A stretch of 64,000 bases of DNA from Paenibacillus massiliensis subsp. panacisoli DSM 21345 (GCF_000426545.1 NZ_AUFO01000009.1:248001-312000); one strand, 5' to 3'; counted from the stretch's first letter, positions 43,056 to 51,739 are shown. Translations and numbers: made by a program. Notes: a model not told the origin generated them from the letters alone.

Positions 43056-43511
43056 TTACGCCCTCCCTTGCAGCTGCTCCCAAGTATTCCATGACACCAT
43101 ACCCAGATCAGCTCTCGGTCTGTCTGACAGCATGGAGATAAATTCTAATGTGTGACCATCCGGGTCTGTGAAATAGACCGACACCGCTGGCATCCAGCCG
43201 AATACATATAACTCAGCGCTATCATCGTTCAGGAAATTATGAGTCTGTATCCCCTTCTCCTGCAGATAGGAGACGGCCTTGCGCATATTCTGTAATGAGA
43301 CCTGAAATGCGAAATGCTGCCTTAGCACCTGTGACGGTTCTTTTTGCCATAGCCCGAGCATAGCCTTCCCCTCTCCGCCGACCCAGAAAAACGCCCTATT
43401 TCGTTCCGGTTGCGTATAGGCAAGTGTCAGACCCAGTATGTCCTTGTAAAAGTGCACTGATTTCTCCAGATCTCTCACATTCAGATGCGTCTCAAAAATA
43501 CCATCAATCAT
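43056..43511 (-). CDS. VOC family protein
   Basis: 151-residue single VOC domain: IDGIFETHLNVRDLEKSVHFYKDILGLTLAY at the start, WMPAVSVYFTDPDGHTLEFISML at the end, giving His and Glu metal ligands as in the glyoxalase/fosfomycin-resistance superfamily. The ATG at 43511 follows GGGAGG. It sits between an FMN reductase gene and a second VOC gene on the same strand, suggesting a three-gene unit acting on quinone-like, electrophilic or aromatic compounds; that is inference from context only. Confidence 0.83.
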   Translation of the reverse strand: MIDGIFETHLNVRDLEKSVHFYKDILGLTLAYTQPERNRAFFWVGGEGKAMLGLWQKEPSQVLRQHFAFQVSLQNMRKAVSYLQEKGIQTHNFLNDDSAELYVFGWMPAVSVYFTDPDGHTLEFISMLSDRPRADLGMVSWNTWEQLQGRA

Positions 43512-43547
43512 CGTATGGCCTCCCGTTCCACTAGTTGTATATAACAA

Positions 43548-44099
43548 TCAACGCACCTTAGTAACTGCATCAGCCAGAGCCAGAAAGGAACTGAGTACAC
43601 GGTGAACCCGATCCTCAACCTCCGGCCCACCCTCGTATTCATCATAGCCTTCTTCAAACCGTCGTCTCTGCATTCCGCCAATCGATATCCATTCAGGGGC
43701 ATTAATCCCATGCATATTCCTTACAATCGCCTGAAGCTGCAGGAGAGCACTCACTCCGACGGCGCCTCCAGCGGAGCTGATCGACAGGACTGGCTTCCCC
43801 CCCATATACGTTTGTCCCAGATAATCCAGAGCATTCTTGAGGACTCCACTGATACTGCCGTGATATTCCGGTGTGGTCAGGATGATCGCATCCGCGGCCA
43901 GCATGCTTTTCTTGAGCTCTGCCACATTTGCATCCTCCTCCCCAACTGCATCTGGTGTGTACCACGGAAGTGGCCGCTCATGGAGATCGAATATCTGAAC
44001 CTCATGCCCGTGATTAGCAATTCGCTCTGCTGCATATTGTCCAAGCCTTGTGCTAGTGGCGGTGTTTCGATTGCTGCCGTTCAAAATCATAATGTTCAT
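43548..44099 (-). CDS. NADPH-dependent FMN reductase / azoreductase-like
   Basis: 183-residue flavodoxin-fold enzyme. The phosphate-binding loop GSNRNTATSTRLGQYAAERI and the isoalloxazine loop TPEYHGSISGVLKNALDYL are diagnostic of the NADPH-dependent FMN reductase family. SSAGGAVGVSALLQLQ follows as usual. The ATG at 44099 with AGGAGG seven bases upstream is preferred to two in-frame starts upstream. It probably reduces quinones, azo dyes or flavins. First gene of a unit with two VOC proteins; the VOC start lies about 37 bases beyond the stop. Confidence 0.88.
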   Translation of the reverse strand: MNIMILNGSNRNTATSTRLGQYAAERIANHGHEVQIFDLHERPLPWYTPDAVGEEDANVAELKKSMLAADAIILTTPEYHGSISGVLKNALDYLGQTYMGGKPVLSISSAGGAVGVSALLQLQAIVRNMHGINAPEWISIGGMQRRRFEEGYDEYEGGPEVEDRVHRVLSSFLALADAVTKVR

Positions 44100-44289
44100 A
44101 ACCATTCCTCCTGATGAAATTAATGTATCGCATTCTAGCAGGCACGCACGAACACCACTGAGTTTTGATCCCGTTAACACCGATGAATGTACCCTTCACT
44201 CGGCTTCCGTCTCTCATGCCTTGCTTCTGCCTCCATCTTAATTCATTCCTGTACTCGAATCGTCAGTAGTCAGGATGAAATTTCAACAC

Positions 44290-44316
44290 AAAAAAACTCA
44301 ACCCTCCGGTTGAGTT
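44290..44316 (-). terminator. Terminator of the two-component operon
   Basis: Perfect 9-bp stem AACTCAACC / GGTTGAGTT with loop CTCC; on the minus strand it is followed by TTTTTTTG. It is about 145 bases after the response-regulator stop. The 361-base gap 44100-44460 holds no other gene. Confidence 0.88.
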
Positions 44317-44390
44317 CGCTTGGACTTCTCTACGACTTTAGACTGAGATGAGCGTGCATATCGACTAATCCCTCAGCTTCTAATTCAATT

Positions 44391-44422
44391 TATAGTTCGT
44401 TTATAGTTCGATATATAGTTCG
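44391..44422. repeat. Three short TATAGTTCG tandem repeats
   Basis: TATAGTTCG occurs at 44391-44399, 44402-44410 and 44414-44422, with degenerate further copies toward the response-regulator stop. It is a simple-sequence tract in the 3' untranslated region. Confidence 0.7.
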
Positions 44423-44460
44423 ATTTCCGGTTCTACTTCTGCTCGTTTTGTGTTCGGCTT

Positions 44461-45162
44461 CTAGTTCAGCTCCTGATCAGACATCCAGCCACTTTTTACG
44501 GCATATATAGCTGCTTGCGTGCGGTCAGCCAGCTCTAATTTGTCCAAAATATGACTGACATGCGTCTTGACCGTCTTTTCCGTAATGATCAATTGCTGCG
44601 CAATATCCTTATTGCTCATTCCCTGGGCAATCAGTCCGAGCACTTCACGCTCCCGCTTGGTTAGCTGCTCCAAGCCTTGCGCTGGGGCCACTTCTTTCCT
44701 CTCCTCCCCCACATGAGGAACAGAATTCACAGCAGCATCGGGATCAGCCATGGCCTGCATTATTTGTTCGGCAGCAGCAGGGTGAAGCTCTACCTGTCCT
44801 GCATGCACACGGCGGATTGCTCGCGTCAACTCGTCAGGCTCAATCTCCTTCAGTAGATATCCCTTCACACCAGCTCGAATAGCCGGGACGACATGCTCCT
44901 GATCCGCGAACGAGGTCAATACGATCACCTTCGTCTCAGGATGCAATATGCGCAGACGGCTTGCCGTCTCAATGCCACTCAGTAGGGGCATATGCAGATC
45001 CATCAATATGACATGCGGCTGCAGCAGCTCGGCCTGATCCAGCGCCTCCTGGCCATTGGATGCCTCCCCGACTACCTCCAGATCCGGTTGAGTCGCCAGG
45101 AAGACCTGCAGGCCCTTGCGGACCATCGCATGATCATCCGCTATCAATAATCGTATAGTCAT
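44461..45162 (-). CDS. NarL/FixJ-type response regulator
   Basis: 233 residues. The receiver (1-120) has the acidic pair IADDHAMVRKG, the phospho-Asp in VILMDLHMP, Thr/Ser in VIVLTSF and Lys in GYLLKEI. After a longer, less conserved linker (about 125-165) comes a LuxR-type helix-turn-helix, LTKREREVLGLIAQGMSNKDIAQQLIITEKTVKTHVSHILDKL. It starts six bases after the kinase stop, so it is the cognate partner. Close to YhcZ, NreC or AirR-type regulators. Targets are not visible. Confidence 0.93.
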   Translation of the reverse strand: MTIRLLIADDHAMVRKGLQVFLATQPDLEVVGEASNGQEALDQAELLQPHVILMDLHMPLLSGIETASRLRILHPETKVIVLTSFADQEHVVPAIRAGVKGYLLKEIEPDELTRAIRRVHAGQVELHPAAAEQIMQAMADPDAAVNSVPHVGEERKEVAPAQGLEQLTKREREVLGLIAQGMSNKDIAQQLIITEKTVKTHVSHILDKLELADRTQAAIYAVKSGWMSDQELN

Positions 45163-45167
45163 CTTCG

Positions 45168-46874
45168 TTACTCCTGTCGTTGAACGGCATGGTTAGAGGA
45201 CGGCAGTGGGATAATAGCTGTAACTGTCGTCCCCCTACGGGCTGAGCTGGTCAGCTCAAAGCGCCCCCGCAGCGATTCTACCCGTTCCTTCATAATGGAC
45301 AAGCCCAGAGAACGCGAGGAGGAGTCCCGCCCCCGCCGCTTAGCGCCGCCTTGACCGCGGTCGGAGATGCTTAACTCTACCTCCTGGCCTGTATTTCGCA
45401 AAGTCACGCTTACTTGCGTCACACCCGCATGCTTACGCACATTATTAAGCGCCTCCTGCCCAACCCTCCATAGGCCCTCTTCTATACTAGGTGGCAGCTG
45501 CTCCTGCCCCTCACTCATCATGTGTACCTGCAGTCCTTGTCTTGCTCCATATTCCTGTAAAGCTGCCAGCAGACCAGAGTTCAGCGCTATCGGGCGCAAC
45601 TGCAGGATCAAAGCTCTCATTTCCTGTAATGCCTGCTGCGCAAGCAGCCGCATATCCTTCACAGATTCAGCGGCAGGATGAGGAGTAGACTCACGCTCCA
45701 GCATACTCTCCACGCCCTTGGCGGTAAGTGACAACGAGAATAGCATCTGATTCACCGAGTCATGAAGATCACGCGCCAATCGATTCCGTTCCTCCAGCCG
45801 AGCCAGCTCGCGTCGCTGCTCCACCAGTCGAAGACTCTCCCAGGCTGCTGCGATGTGCTCAGCCAGCACTTCGATGATCTCCTGCTCAGCGGAGGTATAC
45901 CAAGCCGAGTCCGACTTGCCAATCAGCAGCATGCCGCTCTCTTCGGGTAGACTGAAAGGAATCTGCACCAGCATTCCTGCCGACAGTCGCGGATAGGAGG
46001 CATCTGGTAATGAATCGCTTCCCATATGCGCTGCCACAGCCTCAAGCTGTTCGGCTGACACCTGAACTGAACGCCTCACTTCCTGCCGACAGATCTGCTC
46101 CAGCTCCTGCAAGACAGCGGGTGCCTCCGTATTACAGTTGAACGCCGTTCCTTGCTTCCCAGCAGCCTGAACGGAGTACACTCCATTCTCACGATAGATG
46201 AGCACCGTGAAGGGCCAGTGAAAATATTTTTGGGCCAGCAAGACCACCCACTCGGACAATTCCCTCATATCCCTGCTGCATTCATTTACCATGGTGCCTA
46301 ACTCCACGCTAAGCTCGCCCAACTGTGCATACAGCTCTGCCCGGTACTGCTCCAGACGGTACAGCCGCATGCGATCCACAGCACTACCGATCTGGTAGGC
46401 CACAGATTGCAGCAGTGCCAGCTCGCTGTCTGTGAAGAGTGTCTTCCCCGGCGCAGCCACATTGAGCAGACCGATGACCTGCTCGCCAGAGCGCAGTGGT
46501 ATGGAAGCATGATGGGTAATTCCTCCGGTATCCCCCCACTGATATTCCAACGCATCCTCCAGACGCTTGCAGTTCAGAATATTCACCGCGACCTTGAGTC
46601 GCCCGTCCCACAGACGGTTCAGACACCAGCAGGTGCCTTGATGCATGGGCTCCTTATTATTAATCCGCAGCGCTGGCGGAAGATTCCGATCAATAGCACA
46701 GCTATACTCTGGCTTCCCGTCACTGAAGAAGATCCACCCTGCCGCCAGACCAGTCAGCTCCAGCAGCTTCTCCATCACCGTATCGAGCATGCCTGACAGA
46801 TCATTGGAGCTGTTCAGCGTCTCTGCAATGGTCTTCAGTATGGTCATCTCACGCATTCCGACTTGATCTGGCAT
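45168..46874 (-). CDS. GAF-domain sensor histidine kinase (YhcY/AirS-like)
   Basis: 568-residue cytoplasmic kinase without membrane helices. The first GAF domain (about 15-180) carries four cysteines, C59, C82, C84 and C102 (SCAID, GTCWCLNRLW, ILNCKRL), which could hold an Fe-S cluster as proposed for AirS/NreB-type oxygen or redox sensors. A second GAF-like region follows (about 190-345). The HisKA_3 phospho-acceptor is in RNRLARDLHDSVNQMLFSL, and the ATPase has VGQEALNNVRKHAGV and a DRGQGG loop. The ATG at 46874 is chosen for its GAAGGAG site. It is in an operon with a NarL-type regulator. Confidence 0.88.
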   Translation of the reverse strand: MPDQVGMREMTILKTIAETLNSSNDLSGMLDTVMEKLLELTGLAAGWIFFSDGKPEYSCAIDRNLPPALRINNKEPMHQGTCWCLNRLWDGRLKVAVNILNCKRLEDALEYQWGDTGGITHHASIPLRSGEQVIGLLNVAAPGKTLFTDSELALLQSVAYQIGSAVDRMRLYRLEQYRAELYAQLGELSVELGTMVNECSRDMRELSEWVVLLAQKYFHWPFTVLIYRENGVYSVQAAGKQGTAFNCNTEAPAVLQELEQICRQEVRRSVQVSAEQLEAVAAHMGSDSLPDASYPRLSAGMLVQIPFSLPEESGMLLIGKSDSAWYTSAEQEIIEVLAEHIAAAWESLRLVEQRRELARLEERNRLARDLHDSVNQMLFSLSLTAKGVESMLERESTPHPAAESVKDMRLLAQQALQEMRALILQLRPIALNSGLLAALQEYGARQGLQVHMMSEGQEQLPPSIEEGLWRVGQEALNNVRKHAGVTQVSVTLRNTGQEVELSISDRGQGGAKRRGRDSSSRSLGLSIMKERVESLRGRFELTSSARRGTTVTAIIPLPSSNHAVQRQE

Positions 46875-46993
46875 GTTGCCTCTCTCCTTCACCCTACACC
46901 TGTCTATTTATTGTAGCATACTCGGCAGCGACTACATCCACTTGGCCTCATCTGGCCCCATCCGCGTAATTGTCTCATAAAAAGATCAATGAC

Positions 46994-47021
46994 TGTCACA
47001 TTCCGGCACATCTAAAACGTA
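46994..47021 (+). promoter_or_regulatory. ECF-type promoter element 1
   Basis: TGTCACATT-N15-CGTA, 40 bases before the secreted paralogue gene. The same pattern with identical spacing precedes the sigma gene at 47951. Confidence 0.6.
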
Positions 47022-47060
47022 GTATTTTATAAATACAGCAGTTCAAAGGAGAGCTTCCAC

Positions 47061-47945
47061 ATGAAACAGAAACAGAACGTGAACATGAACACGAAACGGA
47101 ACATGAGGTACAAGAGCAGTCTAATTGCTTTGACAGCAGCTATGCTGCTTATTCCAGCCACAGCCTTTGCCGGGGATACCCCCAGCGATCAGGTCTTTAA
47201 GTTAACCAACAGCAAGGGGGAGGTTGTCTATGAGGAGAAGCCCTACGATGCCTCTATGAAGCCATACTTCCGTGAGGATGTGCTTCGCTCCTCAAAGAGC
47301 CATAGTCTGGCTAACGAGCTGCTCAAGAAGGGGGAAGCCGCCCTGTTCTATATTGCCGAGGATAATCCAGAGCGCAAGACCAACATGGAGCGAACCTCGA
47401 TGAGCTTCAAGGAAGCAACCAAGCTGCGTGAGCAGCTAAAGGGACAATCGATTAAAATTATGGATAGCATTCAGCAGAAATACAAATTTGACAGCGCTAG
47501 CGTAACCTATCATCCAACTCTGTCGGATACCGAGCGAGCCAAGCTGACCGATCAACTGGAGCAGCAGGCCGCACAGTCTGGCAAAGGCTATGCCATGCAA
47601 AAGCTCAAGCTGACCGGCAAGCACTGGAACCTATTCAGCACGTATAAGAATGGAAGCAGCGAGTTGCTGATTCAGGTTTCCAAATCCAATGAAAAAATGA
47701 CGCTCTATAGGCCTTCCGTTGAGACTGGAGTCAAGCGGGAGCTGATCAAGGCCGGCGGGACGGAAATGCTCTATTCGTCTTACAGTGAATCCGAGATTCA
47801 GGATTTCAAGTCTTCAGGTCAAGGCATTACATTCGTGCACAGCATCCCTGACAGCGAGTTTCATATCCGGTACCATATTGAAGACATCGGCAGCAAGCTA
47901 AGCAAGCAGGAGCTGATCAAGCTGGCTGAATCGTATTTGAAGTAG
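47061..47945 (+). CDS. Secreted paralogue of the anti-sigma outer domain
   Basis: 294 residues. A signal peptide (YKSSLIALTAAMLLIPATAFAG) is followed by a domain starting VFKLTNSKGEVVYEEKPYD and ending FVHSIPDSEFHIRYHIEDIGSKLSKQELIKLAESYLK. This matches the outer part of the anti-sigma at 48554 over most of its length (LTNSKGVTVYEER..., DVPNSEYHISYYIE..., LIELAESILK). It lacks the cytoplasmic sigma-binding part. It is preceded by a promoter-like element that recurs before the sigma gene. It may compete for or deliver the signal sensed by the anti-sigma. No enzyme motif is seen. Confidence 0.7.
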   Translation: MKQKQNVNMNTKRNMRYKSSLIALTAAMLLIPATAFAGDTPSDQVFKLTNSKGEVVYEEKPYDASMKPYFREDVLRSSKSHSLANELLKKGEAALFYIAEDNPERKTNMERTSMSFKEATKLREQLKGQSIKIMDSIQQKYKFDSASVTYHPTLSDTERAKLTDQLEQQAAQSGKGYAMQKLKLTGKHWNLFSTYKNGSSELLIQVSKSNEKMTLYRPSVETGVKRELIKAGGTEMLYSSYSESEIQDFKSSGQGITFVHSIPDSEFHIRYHIEDIGSKLSKQELIKLAESYLK

Positions 47946-47950
47946 GATGC

Positions 47951-47978
47951 TGGCACATTTCGAGGTGTCTCCTTCGTA
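47951..47978 (+). promoter_or_regulatory. ECF-type promoter element 2 (sigma gene)
   Basis: TGGCACATT-N15-CGTA, 25 bases before the sigma start, matching the element at 46994 in eight of nine -35-side bases and all -10-side bases. It suggests autoregulation by the encoded ECF sigma. Confidence 0.6.
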
Positions 47979-48003
47979 AAACACTTAAGAAAGGGGTGGA
48001 GAC

Positions 48004-48597
48004 TTGGATGACACGGATCTTCGCCAGATCATAAGCGATATCCTGAACGGCGATACCACACAGTTCGAGAGGATCATGCATAAATATCAGAGACCAATCT
48101 TTCTCTACTGTTATCATATGCTGAATAACTATGCCGAGGCCGAGGACTGCGGACAGGAGGTCTTCCTCAAGGCCTTTCGACATATGGGTAGGTATGACCC
48201 GGAGAAATCATTCGAGGCCTGGCTGTATACCATTGCGTACAATCAGTGCATTGATGCTCTGCGCAAACGCAAGCTCGTGAAGTACCTGCCATTTCTATAT
48301 CATTCCACCAGGGATTATAGCCCGATAGACCAGCGAATCGAGGACATTTATTTTGATGAACAGGTGCTTCAGGCCATGCATAGACTGTCGGCGGAGGAGC
48401 GCAGCCTGCTCATTTTGCGATGTGTGGAGGACAAGACCTATGAGGAGATCAGCACGATTCTCCAGCGAAGCAACGCTTATCTGCGCAAGAAGTATGAACG
48501 AACGGTCGGCAAATTCCGCAAGCACTATTATCCAGTGAAGGGAGCGAGCCACAATGAAACCAAGCAACGATCAGGATCTTCGAGAACTATTTCATAG
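48004..48597 (+). CDS. ECF-type RNA polymerase sigma factor
   Basis: 197 residues. Region 2: FERIMHKYQRPIFLYCYHMLNNYAEAEDCGQEVFLKAFRHMGRYDPEKSFEAWLYTIAYNQCIDALRKRK. Region 4: LQAMHRLSAEERSLLILRCVEDKTYEEISTILQRSNAYLRKKYERTVGKFRKHY. The start is a TTG behind GGGGTGGAG. It overlaps the anti-sigma gene by 44 bases. Two similar promoter elements upstream suggest that it drives both its own operon and the secreted paralogue. No zinc-type anti-sigma partner is present. Confidence 0.9.
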   Translation: MDDTDLRQIISDILNGDTTQFERIMHKYQRPIFLYCYHMLNNYAEAEDCGQEVFLKAFRHMGRYDPEKSFEAWLYTIAYNQCIDALRKRKLVKYLPFLYHSTRDYSPIDQRIEDIYFDEQVLQAMHRLSAEERSLLILRCVEDKTYEEISTILQRSNAYLRKKYERTVGKFRKHYYPVKGASHNETKQRSGSSRTIS

Positions 48598-49513
48598 AGC
48601 AGAGCCGCCCCATGCAGACCTGTCCGGGCCTGTAATGAAAATGCTGCAAGGTGAACTACCTAAGCGGCGAGGCTTCGGGCGACGCTACCTGAAATACAAG
48701 GTTAGTGTGATTATAGTCGCCTGCATGCTGCTCAGCATTTCTACAGCCTTCGCTGCCGTGCATCTCTACTCGCTGACCAACAGCAAGGGTGTGACCGTCT
48801 ATGAGGAAAGGATCTTCGAGCCATCCATTCTGGAGGAGAAGAACCCTCAAGACGAATTGCGTAATCGTGAGGCTACTCAACTTAGCTATAAGCTGCTGAA
48901 GCCCGGTGAATCTGCGGCTCTATACATTACCGCGAACAATCCCCACCAAATGCTGAACCTGGTCACTGGCCCAAGCCTGTACTTCGAGGATGCAGATGCA
49001 CTGACAGAGGAGCTGAAGAATCAGGGGATCAAGCTCACGAGCAGCATCCGTACAAGCAGGCAGGTGTATTCTTTTGATCGCACTAATCTGAGCTATCGCA
49101 CCCCGAAGCCGCTGACAGCCGAAGCTGAGACCGCACTGACAGAGAAGCTCAAGCGGCAAGCTTTGGAATCAGATGTTGGGTATGCCATGGCCCCCCTTGA
49201 GACGCTCAAGGATAACTGGAACATGTATATTAGCTACAAGAGTGCAGATGGTCAGATCGTGATACAACCATGGAAGAAAAAGGATAAACTAACAATCCAT
49301 TTAAATAAGGAGCATGTAGGTCCCAAGGAAAGAATGAAGATACACGGTGTGGATGTACTGTATAAGGAAGCTGATGAACGCAGCAAAAACAGATCCATTC
49401 AATTCATCTATGATGTCCCGAATAGCGAGTATCATATTAGCTACTATATAGAGGCCACTAGAAAGATCACTAAGGCAGAGCTGATCGAGCTTGCTGAGAG
49501 CATTTTGAAATAA
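48554..49513 (+). CDS. Membrane anti-sigma factor
   Basis: 319 residues. The cytoplasmic N-terminus (1-48, QDLRELFHRAEPPHADLSGPVMKMLQ) has a short segment likely to bind sigma. One membrane helix (about 50-70, VSVIIVACMLLSISTAFAAV) leads to an outer domain of about 250 residues beginning LYSLTNSKGVTVYEER. That outer domain is the paralogue of the secreted protein at 47061. It overlaps the sigma gene and is preceded by AAGGGAG. It probably releases sigma on an unknown envelope cue. Confidence 0.8.
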   Translation: MKPSNDQDLRELFHRAEPPHADLSGPVMKMLQGELPKRRGFGRRYLKYKVSVIIVACMLLSISTAFAAVHLYSLTNSKGVTVYEERIFEPSILEEKNPQDELRNREATQLSYKLLKPGESAALYITANNPHQMLNLVTGPSLYFEDADALTEELKNQGIKLTSSIRTSRQVYSFDRTNLSYRTPKPLTAEAETALTEKLKRQALESDVGYAMAPLETLKDNWNMYISYKSADGQIVIQPWKKKDKLTIHLNKEHVGPKERMKIHGVDVLYKEADERSKNRSIQFIYDVPNSEYHISYYIEATRKITKAELIELAESILK

Positions 49514-49567
49514 GCCACTGTCAATCCCGAAGGCTTGATGACAAAGGCATGGGATGTCTAGCTCAGA

Positions 49568-49609
49568 ACAGGCCCGCACGACTGGTTCATACCAGCTGTG
49601 CGGGCCTGT
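49568..49609. terminator. Strong bidirectional hairpin
   Basis: Perfect 12-bp stem ACAGGCCCGCAC / GTGCGGGCCTGT, 18-nt loop with an inner GGTTCATACC dyad, between the convergent anti-sigma genes. Confidence 0.85.
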
Positions 49610-49714
49610 CTTATGTTCATTGGAGTTGAATTGCTGAATCTATCTGCACTCACAAACCCTTATGCTCGCTAGCCACGTATATCATGGGATGTAGCGTATA
49701 CTCATTCTAGCTTA

Positions 49715-51226
49715 TTACTCCAAAGCAGAAAACAGCTGAACAGCTTGTGCATCCAGAATCGGCTTCCAATAGCGTTCTACCGGTATCGTTAGCGGCTGTG
49801 GGTAATCCTTCGCTTCCGGCCCAAAAAAGTAGCTTTTCTCATCGACATTGTTCCCATCCGAGGAGGACATGTATCCGCCAAAGCTGCCTCCTTCTGCTGT
49901 CTTGGAGGCCCGTTCATGCACTTGTCCCTGTGCGTCGGTGAAGCTGCTCCCTAGCCACATCCCAAAGCCACTCCGATAAGGATCTTGCTGTCGCTGTCGG
50001 AACAGAATCTGGCCTTCCTCCCAGCCCGTCTCTGCTGTTGGCTTCACCAACTCAAGGTCGTCGCCCGGCGCAGCCAGTAGCTGCCCTTTCTCCAGATCGA
50101 CTACGATCTTCATGCGCTCCTTGTCTACTGCAACAATACCAGCCATGCGAAGGGATGCCGATTCGGGCTGACTGTAGCGGCTCTTGTTGAAGACCAACGT
50201 GATGGCTGAACCATCGGTATAGACCTCGGAATTATTGGACGTAATGTAGGTTGGATAAAATATCTTCTCCTCACCTGCCTCGCCTTGGTTCACCAGCACC
50301 GGATTAAGTAGCTGGAAAATATGCTTGGAGTTCAATGGATCGTACTCTACATCCACATACGCAGCCAGCGGTGTATACAGTATGCGTGCCACTGTGATCT
50401 GCTGCTCGCCAACCTTCAGCATCCGATTGGGGGTCACTGTATGCTCTTGCTCCTTGAGCATGTTCTGATCCAGTCCAAAAGCCACCTCCAGCCCGAACTT
50501 GCTTGTGACCTGATTCGAATGGTTGGAAGCCGCGTTCCCATAAGTCGGTGACAGCGTAACATCCAGCTTGACATTACTATCATAGGAAATAGCTGGCGAT
50601 AGCTTATTCGAAAATACATAATTCACCGTGTCACCTGGAGGTATGCCATTGCCCCCCCCACCGACAAAATCGAGAGAAGCCCCTCGGTACGGATAAGTGT
50701 TCTGCACGTCACCGAATTGAAGCGAGAAATTACCAATCATCATTTCCGAATCTGATTGATTCTGAACACTGAACAATACAAATACCTGACGGCCATCCGT
50801 CACAGCTCCAGCCACATCCAAGGTGTAGTCCCCATTCACTGCACGCTGACGAACGGGCTGCACCAGGTTCTGCTCCAGCGCGCTTGCTAGAGTGGGATTC
50901 AGACGAGTATCATCCTGACGGTAAATCTGGTAGTCATCCCACACGCTGGTGCTGTCACTTTGAACCGAGCCTTTGACAATGTTATCGTTGACCTTGCTAT
51001 CCTGCAGAGCCCCTCCCATGGAGAATACCAGCAATACTACAGCAGCGACTGCCACGGCCCCGAGTATCCCCTGTGTATAGCCCCGCTTCCGCTCACGCTG
51101 GCGCCCCTGCTTAATTCCATTTCGCATAGCTGCATACAACCTCTCTTCTTGCAGACTCTCTGCCTGCCTCTTGATCTCACCAGCACGCTGACGAAGCAGA
51201 CGCTCCTCATGCTCTGACATACTCAT
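49715..51226 (-). CDS. DUF4179-type membrane anti-sigma-like protein
   Basis: About 503 residues. A charged cytoplasmic part (1-50, EHEERLLRQRAGEIKRQAESLQEERLYAAMRNGIKQGRQRERKRG) precedes one membrane helix (about 52-76). Two extracytoplasmic beta-rich domains follow. The first (about 110-250) has the DUF4179-like pattern GDYTLDVAGAVTDGRQVFVLFSVQNQSD. The second (about 280-400) is like DUF5643 (AYVDVEYDPLNSKHIFQ). The start among GTG/ATG/ATG codons near 51220-51229 is uncertain; GGGAGG suits 51226 best. It follows its ECF sigma gene by about 18 bases. Confidence 0.75.
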   Translation of the reverse strand: MSMSEHEERLLRQRAGEIKRQAESLQEERLYAAMRNGIKQGRQRERKRGYTQGILGAVAVAAVVLLVFSMGGALQDSKVNDNIVKGSVQSDSTSVWDDYQIYRQDDTRLNPTLASALEQNLVQPVRQRAVNGDYTLDVAGAVTDGRQVFVLFSVQNQSDSEMMIGNFSLQFGDVQNTYPYRGASLDFVGGGGNGIPPGDTVNYVFSNKLSPAISYDSNVKLDVTLSPTYGNAASNHSNQVTSKFGLEVAFGLDQNMLKEQEHTVTPNRMLKVGEQQITVARILYTPLAAYVDVEYDPLNSKHIFQLLNPVLVNQGEAGEEKIFYPTYITSNNSEVYTDGSAITLVFNKSRYSQPESASLRMAGIVAVDKERMKIVVDLEKGQLLAAPGDDLELVKPTAETGWEEGQILFRQRQQDPYRSGFGMWLGSSFTDAQGQVHERASKTAEGGSFGGYMSSSDGNNVDEKSYFFGPEAKDYPQPLTIPVERYWKPILDAQAVQLFSALE

Positions 51227-51244
51227 CACTCCTCCCTTGTATCC

Positions 51245-51739
51245 TCACAGATGGTCCCGCAGCTGCTTCAGCGCGGTTCGCAGCCAGGTCTTCACGGTCC
51301 CCTCGGGCTTCCTGAGCACCTGGGCAATCTGGGCAATCGTCAGATCCTGATAATATTTCAGCGTCACGACATCTCGATATTTGGGCTTCATGTGCTCTAG
51401 CGCACGCTCCAGGTCAATTCGGTCATTGCTCCTCATCTCCTGCGCAGTCCCTTCGTCTATGTTATCTACCGGAAGCATACGCCTCCTGCGTCGAAGCTCG
51501 TCCACACAGCAGTTCAAGGTAATACGAATAATCCAGGAGCTGAAGAATTGCTCATCTCTTAGTTTGTCTCGCTTCATCCAGGCCCGGCAGGATGCCTCCT
51601 GCACGACCTCAAGAGCATCATTTTCCTTTCGGAGATAACTAAGGGCTATGGCATACATCTTGTGACGCTCTGCATAGAGGCGTTCGAAAAAGGCTTCCTC
51701 ATCCATCACTGTACTGTCCATTGTGTCGTCTCTACTCAC
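51245..51739 (-). CDS. ECF-type RNA polymerase sigma factor (SigV/SigW-like)
   Basis: About 164 residues. Region 2 is FERLYAERHKMYAIALSYLRKENDALEVVQEASCRAWMKRDKLRDEQFFSSWIIRITLNCCVDELRRR. Region 4 is DLERALEHMKPKYRDVVTLKYYQDLTIAQIAQVLRKPEGTVKTWLRTALKQLR, ending DHL. It is close to the SigV/SigM-like group. The start is probably GTG at 51739 (GGGGGAG upstream); ATG at 51751 or 51721 are alternatives. It forms an operon with the following DUF4179 anti-sigma-like gene. Confidence 0.9.
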   Translation of the reverse strand: MSRDDTMDSTVMDEEAFFERLYAERHKMYAIALSYLRKENDALEVVQEASCRAWMKRDKLRDEQFFSSWIIRITLNCCVDELRRRRRMLPVDNIDEGTAQEMRSNDRIDLERALEHMKPKYRDVVTLKYYQDLTIAQIAQVLRKPEGTVKTWLRTALKQLRDHL

